DNA of 57,578 nucleotides from Candidatus Latescibacterota bacterium (GTDB taxonomy: Bacteria > Latescibacterota > UBA2968 > UBA8231). The stretch lies in assembly GCA_022826515.1 (NCBI GenBank), contig JAJDUT010000122.1, forward strand, positions 1 through 57,578, in the 5' to 3' direction. Of this stretch, positions 19,195-27,909 are shown in pieces. Under the pieces are notes generated by a model that was not told where the DNA came from, searched no databases, and saw nothing but the letters and a program-made list of their open reading frames with translations. The position numbers and the translations under genes were made by a program. Position 1 is the first letter of the stretch. The number at the start of each line of letters is the position of its first letter.

Positions 19195-21147
19195 TCAACG
19201 CACCAGTGTCATCTTCCCGGTCCGAACCCCGCCCACAACAGCCAAGCGATACAAGTACACGCCGCTAGCCACCGCTCGTCCCACGTCATCGCGCCCATCC
19301 CAGCGCGCCTCGTGCCACCCCGGAGCCGCCACGCCCTGCACCAGCGTCCGCACCTGCTGGCCGTTCAGCGCATAAACCGCCAGATGCACCGGCCCAGCGA
19401 CCGGCAGCGCGTAGCGGATCGCAGTCGTCGCATTGAATGGATTGGGATAATTCGCGGCCAACGCTAAGGCGACTGGCTGCGACGCAGCCTCGTGGAGCAC
19501 GGCCGTCAACTCCGGTCCCACAATTCGCAACTCATCGAACCAGAACTGAATCCCGTCTAAGGCGTGGTGCTCGGCCACGATGTCGAAGCGATCAATGGCC
19601 TGCCAGTCGAACGCGCCGACCGGATCGAACCACTCATTCTCCCAAGCCCCATGCTCGACAAAGTCGCCAAGCGGCACCCGCACCTTATGCCACGCGCCGT
19701 CCCAAGCAGCCACCTGCTCATCTATCGTATAGCGCATGCGCCAAGGGTGATCGTCCGGGTCTTCGGTATCCGTATCGACCAAGCGAATGTCAAACGACGA
19801 TCCCGGCGTATCCCCCCGCACCCAGAACTCGACCGCGTAACCAGTCGAAACCAACGCCGACAAATCCTTGAAGGGCTTGAAGTCGAAGCCAATGAACCCG
19901 TAGAGCGGCACCCCGGTCCAACGCATGCAGTAGCGGCCCACCGCTGGATCCGCCTCGTCGTAGTAATCGACCACGCCTTCACTGAGGTGGTTGGACGCGA
20001 CCATCTGCGGGCCAATGGAGTCTTCGTAGAGCACAAACCCCTGTTGAACTGGCGCGGCGACAAAATCCCGTTGCGGCGGCACGTTTAGCCCCAGCGCCTC
20101 CAACAGCGGCACGTTCAGGTCAAACTCGAACAACTCGTCCGACCCGCGCTCGAATAGCCCAAAACCACCGCGATAGTCCCAAATCGCCCACGCAATGCCC
20201 CGCTCCTCCAAGTGCTGCCGCACCACCTCGTACCACAAGACGCGGTCGCTGTTGTCGCTGTTGGGACTGTACACCCCAAATTCGCCGCAAAACAGCGGCA
20301 CGCCGCGATCCTTCTGAAAGGCTGAGGCCTCGTCAATCAGTATGCGCATCTGCGTGATAGTACCCTCTTGACTGTAGTTGCCCAGCGCCGTGCCGACCCA
20401 CGTGCCCTGCAAGGACGAGGGCAACGTCGGCATCCGCGCCCGCTCGTAGGGAAAAGGCACGCCGCGCAGCGGCACCAGCGAGGGATTGGTCCAGCCAGCG
20501 CCTTGGTGGGTAAAGACAAAAGGTTCGTAGAAGTGAAACGTGTACACGAGGTTGTCGTCGGCAAAGACCGGCATCCGGTTCAGGTTGCGGAAGCTGTTCC
20601 AGTTGGCCGGACCAACGACGATCGCGTGCCGCTGATCCACTTGCCGGATCGCATCGATCACCTGCTGCTGGATCGCGTTCCAAGTCGCGTCGCTAATGCC
20701 GTGCGGCTCGTTGAGGATCTCGTAGTAGAGCTGGCCCGGATGCGCGGCAAAGTGCGCGGCAAGCTGGCTCCACACCGGCACCAGCACAGCGCCAATGTCC
20801 GGCGACGTACTCACCGCCGGATCAAACGAGTGATTGTCCAAAATCAGATGCAGCCCCAACTCGTCGGCCCAATCCGCGATTTGATCGAGAAAGACGTAGA
20901 GCAAGGGATCGATGCGGTAATCCGGCGGACCGCTGGTCATGGCGTGCAGATTAATCGGCAGGCGCACCACGTCGCAGCCAAGCTGTTGGATCTGCTCGAA
21001 ATCGGTCCGGCCAAATTTGGCAAAATGCACAGTCTGCGCACTGGACGCTTGCAACCAATTGGTCAAGTTGACGCCCCGGCTAAACGGAGCCTCGGCACCC
21101 CACGTAGCGGTGGTCCAACACAAAAGCATGAGACAAACTTTTCGCAC
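19195..21147 (-). CDS. Secreted GH5-family glycoside hydrolase with CBM-like and sorting domains
   Basis: A 650-residue exported endoglucanase-type enzyme. A signal peptide (to about residue 18) precedes a GH5 barrel with the acid/base E147 in ILNEPHG, the nucleophile E289 in LFCGEFG, R62 in VVRLPIN and H205/Y207 in FHFYEP. Residues about 370-555 form a CIA30/CBM11-like beta-sandwich (YAVEFWVRGDTPGSSFDIRL, IQFWFDELRI). The last 80 residues are the FlgD/T9SS-like sorting module with ANYPNPFNATTAIRY, VYALNGQQV, WDGRDDVG and SGVYLYRL. The start is GTG with a GAGGA site; it overlaps the stop of the aspartic-protease gene by one base (TAGTG), so translation is probably coupled. The likely substrate is a beta-1,4-linked glucan or mannan. 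Confidence 0.88.
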   Translation of the reverse strand: MRKVCLMLLCWTTATWGAEAPFSRGVNLTNWLQASSAQTVHFAKFGRTDFEQIQQLGCDVVRLPINLHAMTSGPPDYRIDPLLYVFLDQIADWADELGLHLILDNHSFDPAVSTSPDIGAVLVPVWSQLAAHFAAHPGQLYYEILNEPHGISDATWNAIQQQVIDAIRQVDQRHAIVVGPANWNSFRNLNRMPVFADDNLVYTFHFYEPFVFTHQGAGWTNPSLVPLRGVPFPYERARMPTLPSSLQGTWVGTALGNYSQEGTITQMRILIDEASAFQKDRGVPLFCGEFGVYSPNSDNSDRVLWYEVVRQHLEERGIAWAIWDYRGGFGLFERGSDELFEFDLNVPLLEALGLNVPPQRDFVAAPVQQGFVLYEDSIGPQMVASNHLSEGVVDYYDEADPAVGRYCMRWTGVPLYGFIGFDFKPFKDLSALVSTGYAVEFWVRGDTPGSSFDIRLVDTDTEDPDDHPWRMRYTIDEQVAAWDGAWHKVRVPLGDFVEHGAWENEWFDPVGAFDWQAIDRFDIVAEHHALDGIQFWFDELRIVGPELTAVLHEAASQPVALALAANYPNPFNATTAIRYALPVAGPVHLAVYALNGQQVRTLVQGVAAPGWHEARWDGRDDVGRAVASGVYLYRLAVVGGVRTGKMTLVR

Positions 21148-21521
21148 TACCTAATCCTCAGCCCCGCCAACAGCATCGGCAACGCCCGCAGTTCTCGTTT
21201 TAGGGGATCCAGCACGTACCCCAAGGCTTCGAGGGTGACCACCCCGAGCAGATTGCTGTCGCCGGGTTCGCCAAAGATAACCGGCGCGGCCCCTCGGTGT
21301 TCCTTGTAGCGAAACAGCGCATCGCCCAAATGGCGTTCGATCTGGTCGCCATTGGCCAAGGTAAAGGTCCGACGAGAGTGCGACCGAATGTCCAAGGCCT
21401 CTAGGACCGGACGCTGGACGACCGAATAGACGGCCCCTGAATCCACTAAAAAACGTTCGGTGTGAAACTCTTCAGGGTAAGCGGGATTGGCGATGTCGAT
21501 GGCGAGAAAGGTAAGTCCCAT
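21147..21521 (-). CDS. Retropepsin-like aspartic protease
   Basis: A 124-residue single-domain aspartic protease. The active-site motif is VDSGA (D27-S28-G29-A30) preceded by a hydrophobic strand, and a later hydrophobic-hydrophobic-Gly segment (LLGVVTLEALG) is the matching flap/strand found in clan AA proteins, which act as dimers. No signal peptide is visible, so it should be cytoplasmic. A GGAGA site precedes the ATG. Its stop overlaps the GTG start of the secreted GH5 gene by one base. The coupling is odd, since the two products should sit in different compartments. The substrate is unknown. Confidence 0.75.
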   Translation of the reverse strand: MGLTFLAIDIANPAYPEEFHTERFLVDSGAVYSVVQRPVLEALDIRSHSRRTFTLANGDQIERHLGDALFRYKEHRGAAPVIFGEPGDSNLLGVVTLEALGYVLDPLKRELRALPMLLAGLRIR

Positions 21522-21626
21522 AAAATTCTCCGTTTTTGCTATTACGGCTAGCCTCTTTCAATCCCTCCACTCTATCATCGCTTTTTTGCGTGCGAAGTCA
21601 AGGAACCGTACCTTCCCCCGACCTGC

Positions 21627-21727
21627 ATATAGTACTTGAGCGATTCGACCTGCGGATCGTCTTGTTCTACATATTCTGCGTCTATCTGCGTTCATCTGCG
21701 GATTATCGTAGATGTAAAATGCTATAG
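21627..21727 (+). mobile_element. MITE-like intergenic element, copy 1
   Basis: One of four related elements (others at 25774, 45606 and 53985). The core holds GCGGATCGTCTTGTTCTACA and TTCTGCGTCTATCTGCG followed by CATCTGCGGAT. The right end, ATGCTATAG, matches the terminal inverted repeat of the other copies; the left end (ATATAGTACTTGAG) is diverged or deleted. The right terminus touches the AGGAG ribosome-binding site of the following dehydratase-like gene. No open reading frame of its own is credible, so any movement would depend on a transposase elsewhere. Confidence 0.72.
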
Positions 21728-21737
21728 GAGCCACACC

Positions 21738-22994
21738 GTGAAAATCACCGCCATCGAAGCCATCCACCTGCGCGTCCCCTACGAGGATCGCATCCGCAAG
21801 GCGTTCTACCACTTCGGCATGAACGAAGAGGTAACCGTGTACAAATTCCACACCGATACCGGCCTAGTCGGCTTGGGCGAAAACCCCGGCCCGCCCTTTG
21901 AGCAGAGCTTGCTCGACCCCTATCTCGGCACCAACCCATTCGACCACGTCATGGGCACCGGGCGCTTCAATCTCGACATGGCCTGTTACGACCTGATGGG
22001 CAAACACCTTGGGCTACCGGCTTGGAAGCTAATGGGCCAACAGGTGCGGGAATGGGTGAGCATGGGTTGGTGGATGCCCAGCATGTCGCCCGAGGACTCG
22101 GCCGCCGAGGTGCAAGAAGCCGCCGCCCGCGGTTATCGCGGGTTAAAATGCAAAGCCCGCGCCTTCTACGACGTGGTCGAGCAAGCCCAAGCCATGCAGG
22201 AGGCGGCCCCGCCCGACTTCCGCATTGAATTCGACTTCAACGGCGCACTCGTCAACGTGGAAAAAGCTTTGCCCATCCTGCGCCAGCTAGAGCAAATCCC
22301 CATAATCAAAGGCATCGAGGAGCCGATCTTCGCCTATGACATCGAGGGCTGGCGGCGCTTGCACCAAGAAATCCGCATTCCCTTCTACCTCCACGGCGTC
22401 AGCACCATCTTCGACGGCCCCTCGCGCCAGCCTTCCGGCCCTTGGCTTGGGCTGCGCGCTGGCGATTTCGATGGCGCTCTTTGCAGCCACGAGACCATCC
22501 GCAACGCGCTGGCTGCTTCTTGGGCCTTTGCCGCGGCCAATACCCCGATTCTCTTGCAATACGTCGGCACGGGCATCACCGCGGCCTTCGCCTGCCACCT
22601 CGGCGCGGTCATGCACACGGCCACCCTGCCGGGCGTAACCGCCCATCACACGTACGAAGACGACCTAATCGTCGAGCCGCATCAAGTCCAACGCGGCTTT
22701 ATGCAGGTACCCACAGGCCCCGGTTTGGGAGTAGAACTAGACGAGGATGCAATCGAGCGCTACCGCGACGTACCCGCGCCGCAATGGCCGCGCCACTTCT
22801 CCGTCGTAATCCTGCCCGGCGGCCTCGAACACTACTACCGCAACCTGCGCCAAGCCGAGCGCCTGATGAAACAAGGCGTTGACGAAGCCTTTGCCCCCGG
22901 CGTCCGCCTCACCGAACGCGAAGACGACGGCAGCGATGACTTCGATAAACTCTGGCACAAGCTCCAAGAACGCGACTGGCCCATCTGGACCTAG
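21738..22994 (+). CDS. Enolase-superfamily (MR/MLE-like) protein with unusual third metal ligand
   Basis: A 418-residue member of the mandelate racemase/muconate lactonizing group. Upstream codons in frame translate the MITE, so the GTG at 21738 is the start, with AGGAG 7 bases before it. Barrel residues are K137-C-K139 on the second strand, D166 (EFDFNG) and E194/E195 (GIEEP). The position that normally holds the third carboxylate is occupied by H219 (YLHGVS), and the usual catalytic His-Asp pair is not obvious. The enzyme may use a variant metal site, have a different reaction, or be inactive. It is followed 11 bases later by a second superfamily member and then by a LamG/propeller gene, apparently one operon. 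Confidence 0.78.
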   Translation: MKITAIEAIHLRVPYEDRIRKAFYHFGMNEEVTVYKFHTDTGLVGLGENPGPPFEQSLLDPYLGTNPFDHVMGTGRFNLDMACYDLMGKHLGLPAWKLMGQQVREWVSMGWWMPSMSPEDSAAEVQEAAARGYRGLKCKARAFYDVVEQAQAMQEAAPPDFRIEFDFNGALVNVEKALPILRQLEQIPIIKGIEEPIFAYDIEGWRRLHQEIRIPFYLHGVSTIFDGPSRQPSGPWLGLRAGDFDGALCSHETIRNALAASWAFAAANTPILLQYVGTGITAAFACHLGAVMHTATLPGVTAHHTYEDDLIVEPHQVQRGFMQVPTGPGLGVELDEDAIERYRDVPAPQWPRHFSVVILPGGLEHYYRNLRQAERLMKQGVDEAFAPGVRLTEREDDGSDDFDKLWHKLQERDWPIWT

Positions 22995-23005
22995 AGGAGG
23001 CTCCC

Positions 23006-24097
23006 ATGAAAATCACCCGCATCATTCTCCACATCGTCAACGTGCCCGAGCGCCACTGGTGGTGGTCGGACGACGTGTACGGCCAGCCCTCGCACCAGCG
23101 TGACGAGCACGGCGTCGCCGAAGTCGAGACCGATCAGGGCTTGACCGGCCTGACGCTAGTCGGGCGCTCTACCGCCTTGGACACCATGCGCCAGCAGTTT
23201 GAGGCTTGGCTGGGACAGGACGTCCTCCAAGTCAACTTGGTGCAGGGCAACGACCCTATGCAGAATGCTTTTGAACAGGCCGTGCTCGACTTGCGCGGCC
23301 AAGCCCTAGGCGTGCCTATCTGGCAATTACTGGGCGGCCGGCTGCGCGACCGCATCCCGGTCACCCAATGCACCGGATACAAAACGCCCGAACACACCGC
23401 AGATGACGCCCAATGGGGCTGGGAGCAGGGCTTCCGCGCTTATAAGATGAAGTGCATCACCAGCCGCGAGCAAACCCCCGAAGAGCGCATCCGCTACGTC
23501 ACCGACCGGGTCGAAGCCATCCACCGCGAGGTCCCCGACATGGTAGTGCGCCCGGACATCCGCTGGCGCTTAGAAGAAGTCTGGGTGGCCCAAGAACTGG
23601 TCCGCCGCCTACAGGGCCATCGCATGGACTCGCTCGAAAGCCCCATTGCCAAAGGAGCGTACGCCGGCACGTTTTCCGAATGGCGTCGCCTGCGCCACAC
23701 CATCGACCTGCCCATCGGCGACCACGTCGGCGACGCGGCCGATATGCTGCACCGCTTTCAGGCCGAGGCCCTCGACTACATCATCGTCGGCGGAGCCAGC
23801 CACTTTGAAACCTTACAACGCTCACACCTCGCACACGCGCTGGGTCTGGGCGGCTGGTCACAGACCGTAGCCTATGGTCCAGGCGCTGCTATGGGCCTAC
23901 ACGTGGCCGCTTGCATGCCCCATTTGACCCAGCCCTACGACATGGTCGGCCCTATCGCCTGGCAGCACTCCTTGGTCAACGAAGAATTCGTCCTCGAAGA
24001 GGGCAGCTTCCTAGTCTCCGACCGGCCGGGCTTGGGCTACACTCTCGACCGCGACGGCGTCGAGCGCTACTTAGTGGAACGCCACATTTTCCCTTAG
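23006..24097 (+). CDS. Enolase-superfamily (MR/MLE-like) dehydratase or epimerase
   Basis: A 363-residue protein with a complete set of barrel residues: K147-M-K149, D184 (VRPDIRW), E211 (SLESP) and D239 (IGDHVGD). This is the muconate-lactonizing-type arrangement (KxK, D, E, D), so an active Mg2+-dependent enolising enzyme on a carboxylate sugar derivative is expected. The substrate cannot be named. GAGGAGG lies 8 bases before the ATG. It shares its first four residues (MKIT) and general plan with the preceding gene but is otherwise quite different, so they are not recent duplicates. Confidence 0.85.
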   Translation: MKITRIILHIVNVPERHWWWSDDVYGQPSHQRDEHGVAEVETDQGLTGLTLVGRSTALDTMRQQFEAWLGQDVLQVNLVQGNDPMQNAFEQAVLDLRGQALGVPIWQLLGGRLRDRIPVTQCTGYKTPEHTADDAQWGWEQGFRAYKMKCITSREQTPEERIRYVTDRVEAIHREVPDMVVRPDIRWRLEEVWVAQELVRRLQGHRMDSLESPIAKGAYAGTFSEWRRLRHTIDLPIGDHVGDAADMLHRFQAEALDYIIVGGASHFETLQRSHLAHALGLGGWSQTVAYGPGAAMGLHVAACMPHLTQPYDMVGPIAWQHSLVNEEFVLEEGSFLVSDRPGLGYTLDRDGVERYLVERHIFP

Positions 24098-24108
24098 AAT
24101 ACAACGCC

Positions 24109-25791
24109 ATGTCCGAAACCCCCGAATACCGCACCCGCTCCAACGCCCCCTTCGCACTCGACCGTCCCCTCGACAAGGCACTGACGGTCGCCGCCTGGGT
24201 CGAAAGTCCCACGGCCCGCGCCGAAGCCATGCAGCCGCTCGTCTCGCAGTGGCAACCCCGCGCCGCATTCGACGCATTCGACGCCTATGACGCCGGCCAC
24301 ACCGACGGCTTGGTGACCCAAGGCTACTTCGGCGCAGTATTCGACGGGCGCTACACATACTTCTGCCCCATCCGCGACCAGAATGAGCGCACTTCCGTCC
24401 ACGGCCGCGTCCTCCGCCTCGATACCCAAGCCGATTTCAAAGACCCAGCCGCTTGGGCCGCCTACGATGCCAGCTACACCGACGGCCTGCACACCTCGGG
24501 CTTCTACGGCGGGGCCTTTGACGGCCGCTACGTGTACTTCAACCCCCGCGACGACGGCACCATCCACCACTCACGGCTCTTGCGCTACGACACCCAAGCC
24601 GACTTCAAAGACCCTGCCGCTTGGGCCGCCCACGACGCCCAGCTCCCCCACTCGGGACAGGGCCTCGCCTTTGACGGACAGTACCTCTACTTCTGCCCGG
24701 GTTACACCCGCGCGTCAACCGGCGGTTTGGACGACGAGAACAGCGGCCACATCCTCCGCTACGACACCCGCGCCCCTCTGAAGGATTCCGCGAGCTACGC
24801 CATCTTCAACGCCCAACAACTCCACCCGGAGGCAGCCTGTTTCGACGGTGCCGCGTTCGACGGACGGCATATCTACTTTGCGCCGCTCAGCAGCGGCCAC
24901 GTCCTTCGCTACGCAGTCGCCGGGGATTTCACCGACCCGCAAAGCTGGGATCTGTACGACGCTCGCCCCTTGGGAATGCAGATGAACGTCGGTGCCGTGT
25001 TCGACGGGCGGCACATCTATTTTTGCTCTTACGGCAACAGCACAATGCTGCGCTACGACACGGCCGCGCCATTCGACGATCCGCAAAGCTGGGACACCCA
25101 TGTTCCCGTAGAAAACAGCGGCTTTGACGGCGGCTTCTTCGACGGACGCTACATATACTACGTGCCCTTCACCCGCGCCGCCGCACCCGGAGAGAGCGTC
25201 TTCCACGGCGCTTGGCTGCGCTACGACACGGCCGCGCCATTCGACGACCCAACCGCTTGGGACACGCACGACGCCAGCTATACCGACGGCCTGCACACCA
25301 CCGCGTACAACGCCGGCGCATTCGACGGACGCTACTTCTATACCGCCCCCTGGCGCGGCGACCGCGACGGCAGCCACGCCCACGGCCGCGTACAACGCTA
25401 CGACACCCTCGGAGCAGACGGCGCGTTCTCCCTGCGCTATGACGACGTGGGCCACAACGGCGGACTCTGCGCGGCCGTGCCCGGTCCCAGTTTCATCGTC
25501 AACACCACCGGCGGCGCAGTCAGCATTGCCGCTCACCAAACCCTCGCGCCCGGCGTCCATCACCTCGCCGGAGTGTACGACGGCGCGCATATCCAACTCT
25601 ACATCGACGGCGCGCTCGCAGCCTCGCGCTCCGCTTGCGACCATCCCTTGCAACAGACAGACATCCCCGTAACCATCGGCCATATCGCCGGCGGCAGTGC
25701 CCGCTTCCAAGGCACCATCGCCGAGGTGTATCTATCGCCCGTCGCCCAAAGCGCCGCTTGGGTCGCAGCAACCTATAGCAATCCAGAATGA
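24109..25791 (+). CDS. Seven-bladed propeller apparently inserted in a LamG/concanavalin-like domain
   Basis: A 560-residue protein without a signal peptide. Residues 1-50 look like the first strands of a LamG_3 domain (LTVAAWVES, then PLVSQW). Residues 52-438 consist of seven similar units of 45-60 residues, each with a G-x-x-FDGR-(Y/H)-x-YF core, an LRYDT strand and a DPxxW-x-x-YDA turn, which suggests a seven-bladed beta-propeller. Residues 439-560 then resume the LamG pattern (FSLRYDDVG, HHLAGVYDG, LYIDGALAAS, FQGTIAEVYLS). The start at 24109 is the only ATG after the previous stop, 11 bases away. The last five codons and stop lie inside a MITE-like element (25774-25884). It is probably a carbohydrate-binding or sensing protein linked to the two upstream enzymes. 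Confidence 0.72.
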   Translation: MSETPEYRTRSNAPFALDRPLDKALTVAAWVESPTARAEAMQPLVSQWQPRAAFDAFDAYDAGHTDGLVTQGYFGAVFDGRYTYFCPIRDQNERTSVHGRVLRLDTQADFKDPAAWAAYDASYTDGLHTSGFYGGAFDGRYVYFNPRDDGTIHHSRLLRYDTQADFKDPAAWAAHDAQLPHSGQGLAFDGQYLYFCPGYTRASTGGLDDENSGHILRYDTRAPLKDSASYAIFNAQQLHPEAACFDGAAFDGRHIYFAPLSSGHVLRYAVAGDFTDPQSWDLYDARPLGMQMNVGAVFDGRHIYFCSYGNSTMLRYDTAAPFDDPQSWDTHVPVENSGFDGGFFDGRYIYYVPFTRAAAPGESVFHGAWLRYDTAAPFDDPTAWDTHDASYTDGLHTTAYNAGAFDGRYFYTAPWRGDRDGSHAHGRVQRYDTLGADGAFSLRYDDVGHNGGLCAAVPGPSFIVNTTGGAVSIAAHQTLAPGVHHLAGVYDGAHIQLYIDGALAASRSACDHPLQQTDIPVTIGHIAGGSARFQGTIAEVYLSPVAQSAAWVAATYSNPE

Positions 25792-25884
25792 TTAAACGAT
25801 TCTACATGTGGATCGCCTCGTACATCCTATTCTGCGTCTATCTGCGTCATCTGCGGATCACCTTGTAAATGTAGGATTGCTATA
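25774..25884 (+). mobile_element. MITE-like intergenic element, copy 2
   Basis: A 111-bp element with terminal inverted repeats TATAGCAATCC (left) and GGATTGCTATA (right), and the family core ATTCTGCGTCTATCTGCG followed by CATCTGCGGATC. Its left repeat encodes the final residues YSNPE and the stop of the upstream gene. The flank after the right end (TATCACGCG) resembles the flank of copy 4. Confidence 0.82.
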
Positions 25885-25917
25885 TCACGCGCTACCCCAA
25901 CCTAAAGGAGCCTCTCC

Positions 25918-27000
25918 ATGGACGAAAAATACACGGTCGCCATCATCGGCTGCGGTCGCCTCGGCCAGCACTACGCCGAAGTCTATCAAACCCTGCCCAA
26001 TACCGAGCTAGTCGCCATCGCCGAATACAACCCCGAGCGCCGCCAAGCTGTCGGCGAGCGCTTCGGCATCCGCGCACTCTACCAGGACGCGCAAGACCTC
26101 TTCCAGCACGTCGTCCCCGACATTGCCGTAGTCGTGTTGCCCGGCAAGTACATCAAGGAGGCCGTCATCGCCGCGGCTCAAGCTGGCGTCAAGGGCGTCT
26201 CCACCGACAAACCCATTGAGGCCCGCCTGTCAGATGTCGATGCCATGGTCGAGGAATGCGAAGCGCACGGCGTGGTCTTTGCCGGCGGCAACCTGCAACG
26301 GGCTATGAGCGAGGTGCAAGATGCAGCCGGCTGGTTGCGCACCGGCGAGTACGGTTCCTTGCGCGGAGCCAGCGTCCACGGCTGGGGCGGTGAGATTTCC
26401 GGCGGGGGCTGCCAGCACATCGCCGTCCTGCGACTCTTCACCCAAGCCGAGATCACCCAAGTCACCGCCTGGGGCACACCGCCCGAGGCCCTCGCGCGCG
26501 ACGACGACGAGGGGTTAATCATCAACGGACAATTCTTGCTCAGCAACGGCCTCGTCTGCCCGGTCTTTGGCCAACCAACGCCCAGTCGCGGCGTGAACGT
26601 GTGGACCGACGACGCGCTCGTCCGCTGGGATTGGGGACCGCCCGAAATTTTCCAAGGCTGCGACGCGCAAGGTGCCCGCATAAAAACCGACCGCCCCTAC
26701 ACCCCACTCGAATACCCCCGCTTCTCTTATATGGGCACTTCAGTATTGTCGTTTTTAGATGTCTTAGAAAACGGCGGCGAGCTGTACATCTCCGGCCACG
26801 ACCTGCGCCAATCGCTCGAAGCGGCCATCGCCGCCAAGTACTCGGCACTGTGGGACAACGTACCGCTCGACCTGCCACTCGCCGACCGCTCGCTCGCGCT
26901 CTATCCCAGGGCCTATCGCTGGCTCGGCGGCGACCATTCCGGGCATTCGCAAACCTACGCAGAGGCGCTAGAAGGGACGCTTTTCCCTCGGTCTTCCTAG
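25918..27000 (+). CDS. Gfo/Idh/MocA-family oxidoreductase
   Basis: A 360-residue NAD(P)-dependent oxidoreductase. It has a Rossmann G11-C-G-R-L-G16 loop, the D97-K98-P99 form of the EKP motif and a candidate catalytic H167 in GGGCQHIAVLRL, where most relatives have a longer HxxD/HD signature. An AAGGAG site precedes the ATG. It stands after MITE copy 2 and is transcribed in the same direction as the enolase-superfamily operon, so it may once have been part of it. Likely role: oxidation or isomerisation of a sugar or sugar acid. Confidence 0.85.
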   Translation: MDEKYTVAIIGCGRLGQHYAEVYQTLPNTELVAIAEYNPERRQAVGERFGIRALYQDAQDLFQHVVPDIAVVVLPGKYIKEAVIAAAQAGVKGVSTDKPIEARLSDVDAMVEECEAHGVVFAGGNLQRAMSEVQDAAGWLRTGEYGSLRGASVHGWGGEISGGGCQHIAVLRLFTQAEITQVTAWGTPPEALARDDDEGLIINGQFLLSNGLVCPVFGQPTPSRGVNVWTDDALVRWDWGPPEIFQGCDAQGARIKTDRPYTPLEYPRFSYMGTSVLSFLDVLENGGELYISGHDLRQSLEAAIAAKYSALWDNVPLDLPLADRSLALYPRAYRWLGGDHSGHSQTYAEALEGTLFPRSS

Positions 27001-27065
27001 GTAACGCCACTTCCTCCCTATATGTGCGGTGGCTTCTGCTTACCTCTTCCATTATACTTCCATTC

Positions 27066-27458
27066 ATGGACGCCTACCGGTCGTACATCGAGGCTTGGCA
27101 AAAGCGTCTGCGCCAAGAGCGGGAAGCCCTCGACCAAGCTGCACAACAAGCGAGGGAACAGGCGCAGGTCTGTGCCAAAGCTCTAGTCGAGGAACACGGA
27201 GCCGAGCGCGTGTACCTGATCGGCTCGCTGGCCAGAGGTAGCAGCTTTCACCCGCGTTCCGATATCGACTTGGTCGTCGCAGGTATAGCGCCAGAACGCT
27301 ACTTTGCAGTGCTAGCAGACATCGCCGAGCGGGCGGGTCGAGAGATCGATTTGATTCTACTTGAATCGGCGACGCCGGCCCTGCTCGAATGCGTTGCCAA
27401 CGAGGGAGTGCTGCTGCATGAGCGCACAGAAATTCCTGCTGCTGCGAGCGGACATTGA
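27066..27458 (+). CDS. MNT-type nucleotidyltransferase (antitoxin partner of HEPN)
   Basis: A 130-residue minimal nucleotidyltransferase. The signature is GSLARG (53-58) followed by D66-x-D68 and a third carboxylate D95 (EIDLI), which together bind metal and nucleotide. The open frame extends upstream into the oxidoreductase gene, but the ATG at 27066 is the first start after that gene's stop. In MntA/HepT systems this protein AMPylates the HEPN toxin to silence it. Its 3' end overlaps the HEPN gene by 41 bases, the arrangement expected for a toxin-antitoxin pair. Confidence 0.87.
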   Translation: MDAYRSYIEAWQKRLRQEREALDQAAQQAREQAQVCAKALVEEHGAERVYLIGSLARGSSFHPRSDIDLVVAGIAPERYFAVLADIAERAGREIDLILLESATPALLECVANEGVLLHERTEIPAAASGH

Positions 27459-27906
27459 CCGCACGCTAGCGCAGATCGCCGACGTGGTCGCAGAAGGTCG
27501 GGAGACTCTAGAAAAACTCGACGGATCGCCCACCACGCTGGAACTGCGCGGCATTGGCAGCATTCTACACGACTTCTACACCGGCATAGAACGGCTCATA
27601 GAGCGCATCGCCAGCGAACTCGATGGCGAGATACCAGTCGGTGCCGATTGGCACGTGCAACTCTTGGGCCGGATGACGAGCGAGATCGAATCAGTGCGCC
27701 CCGCCGTTCTCAGCTCAGACCTCGCAGACGCGCTGAGGCCCTATCTGCGCTTCCGCCATCTCTTCAGAAATATATACGGCATTCAATTGCGCTGGGAGCT
27801 ATGCCGCGGACTGGCCACGGAGATGGAGGACATCTGGGAAAAATTCCACGGCGAAATGGAAGCATTCAAAGACGTGTTGAAGAGTTTACACGCCGGCTGT
27901 AGCTAG
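27418..27906 (+). CDS. HEPN-domain protein (HepT-like ribonuclease toxin)
   Basis: A 162-residue helical protein of the HepT-like group, recognised by HDFYTGIERLIERIA (51-65) and by the active-site region RPYLRFRHLFRNIYG (107-121). Relatives I recall read FRHxFRHxY here, an R-x4-H ribonuclease site. In this copy the second His is N118, leaving R113-x4-N118, though R107-x6-H114 could still serve as an R-x4-6-H motif. It is therefore either an intact toxin using H114 or an attenuated one. The ATG at 27418 lies within the MNT gene. Its stop is only 3 bases from the stop of the convergent sulfatase gene. Confidence 0.78.
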   Translation: MSAQKFLLLRADIDRTLAQIADVVAEGRETLEKLDGSPTTLELRGIGSILHDFYTGIERLIERIASELDGEIPVGADWHVQLLGRMTSEIESVRPAVLSSDLADALRPYLRFRHLFRNIYGIQLRWELCRGLATEMEDIWEKFHGEMEAFKDVLKSLHAGCS

Positions 27907-27909
27907 TCC

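Noticed and set aside
24715..25710. 331-codon open frame on the minus strand
   Set aside because: Mirror of the tandem propeller repeats of the gene at 24109; no independent signal.
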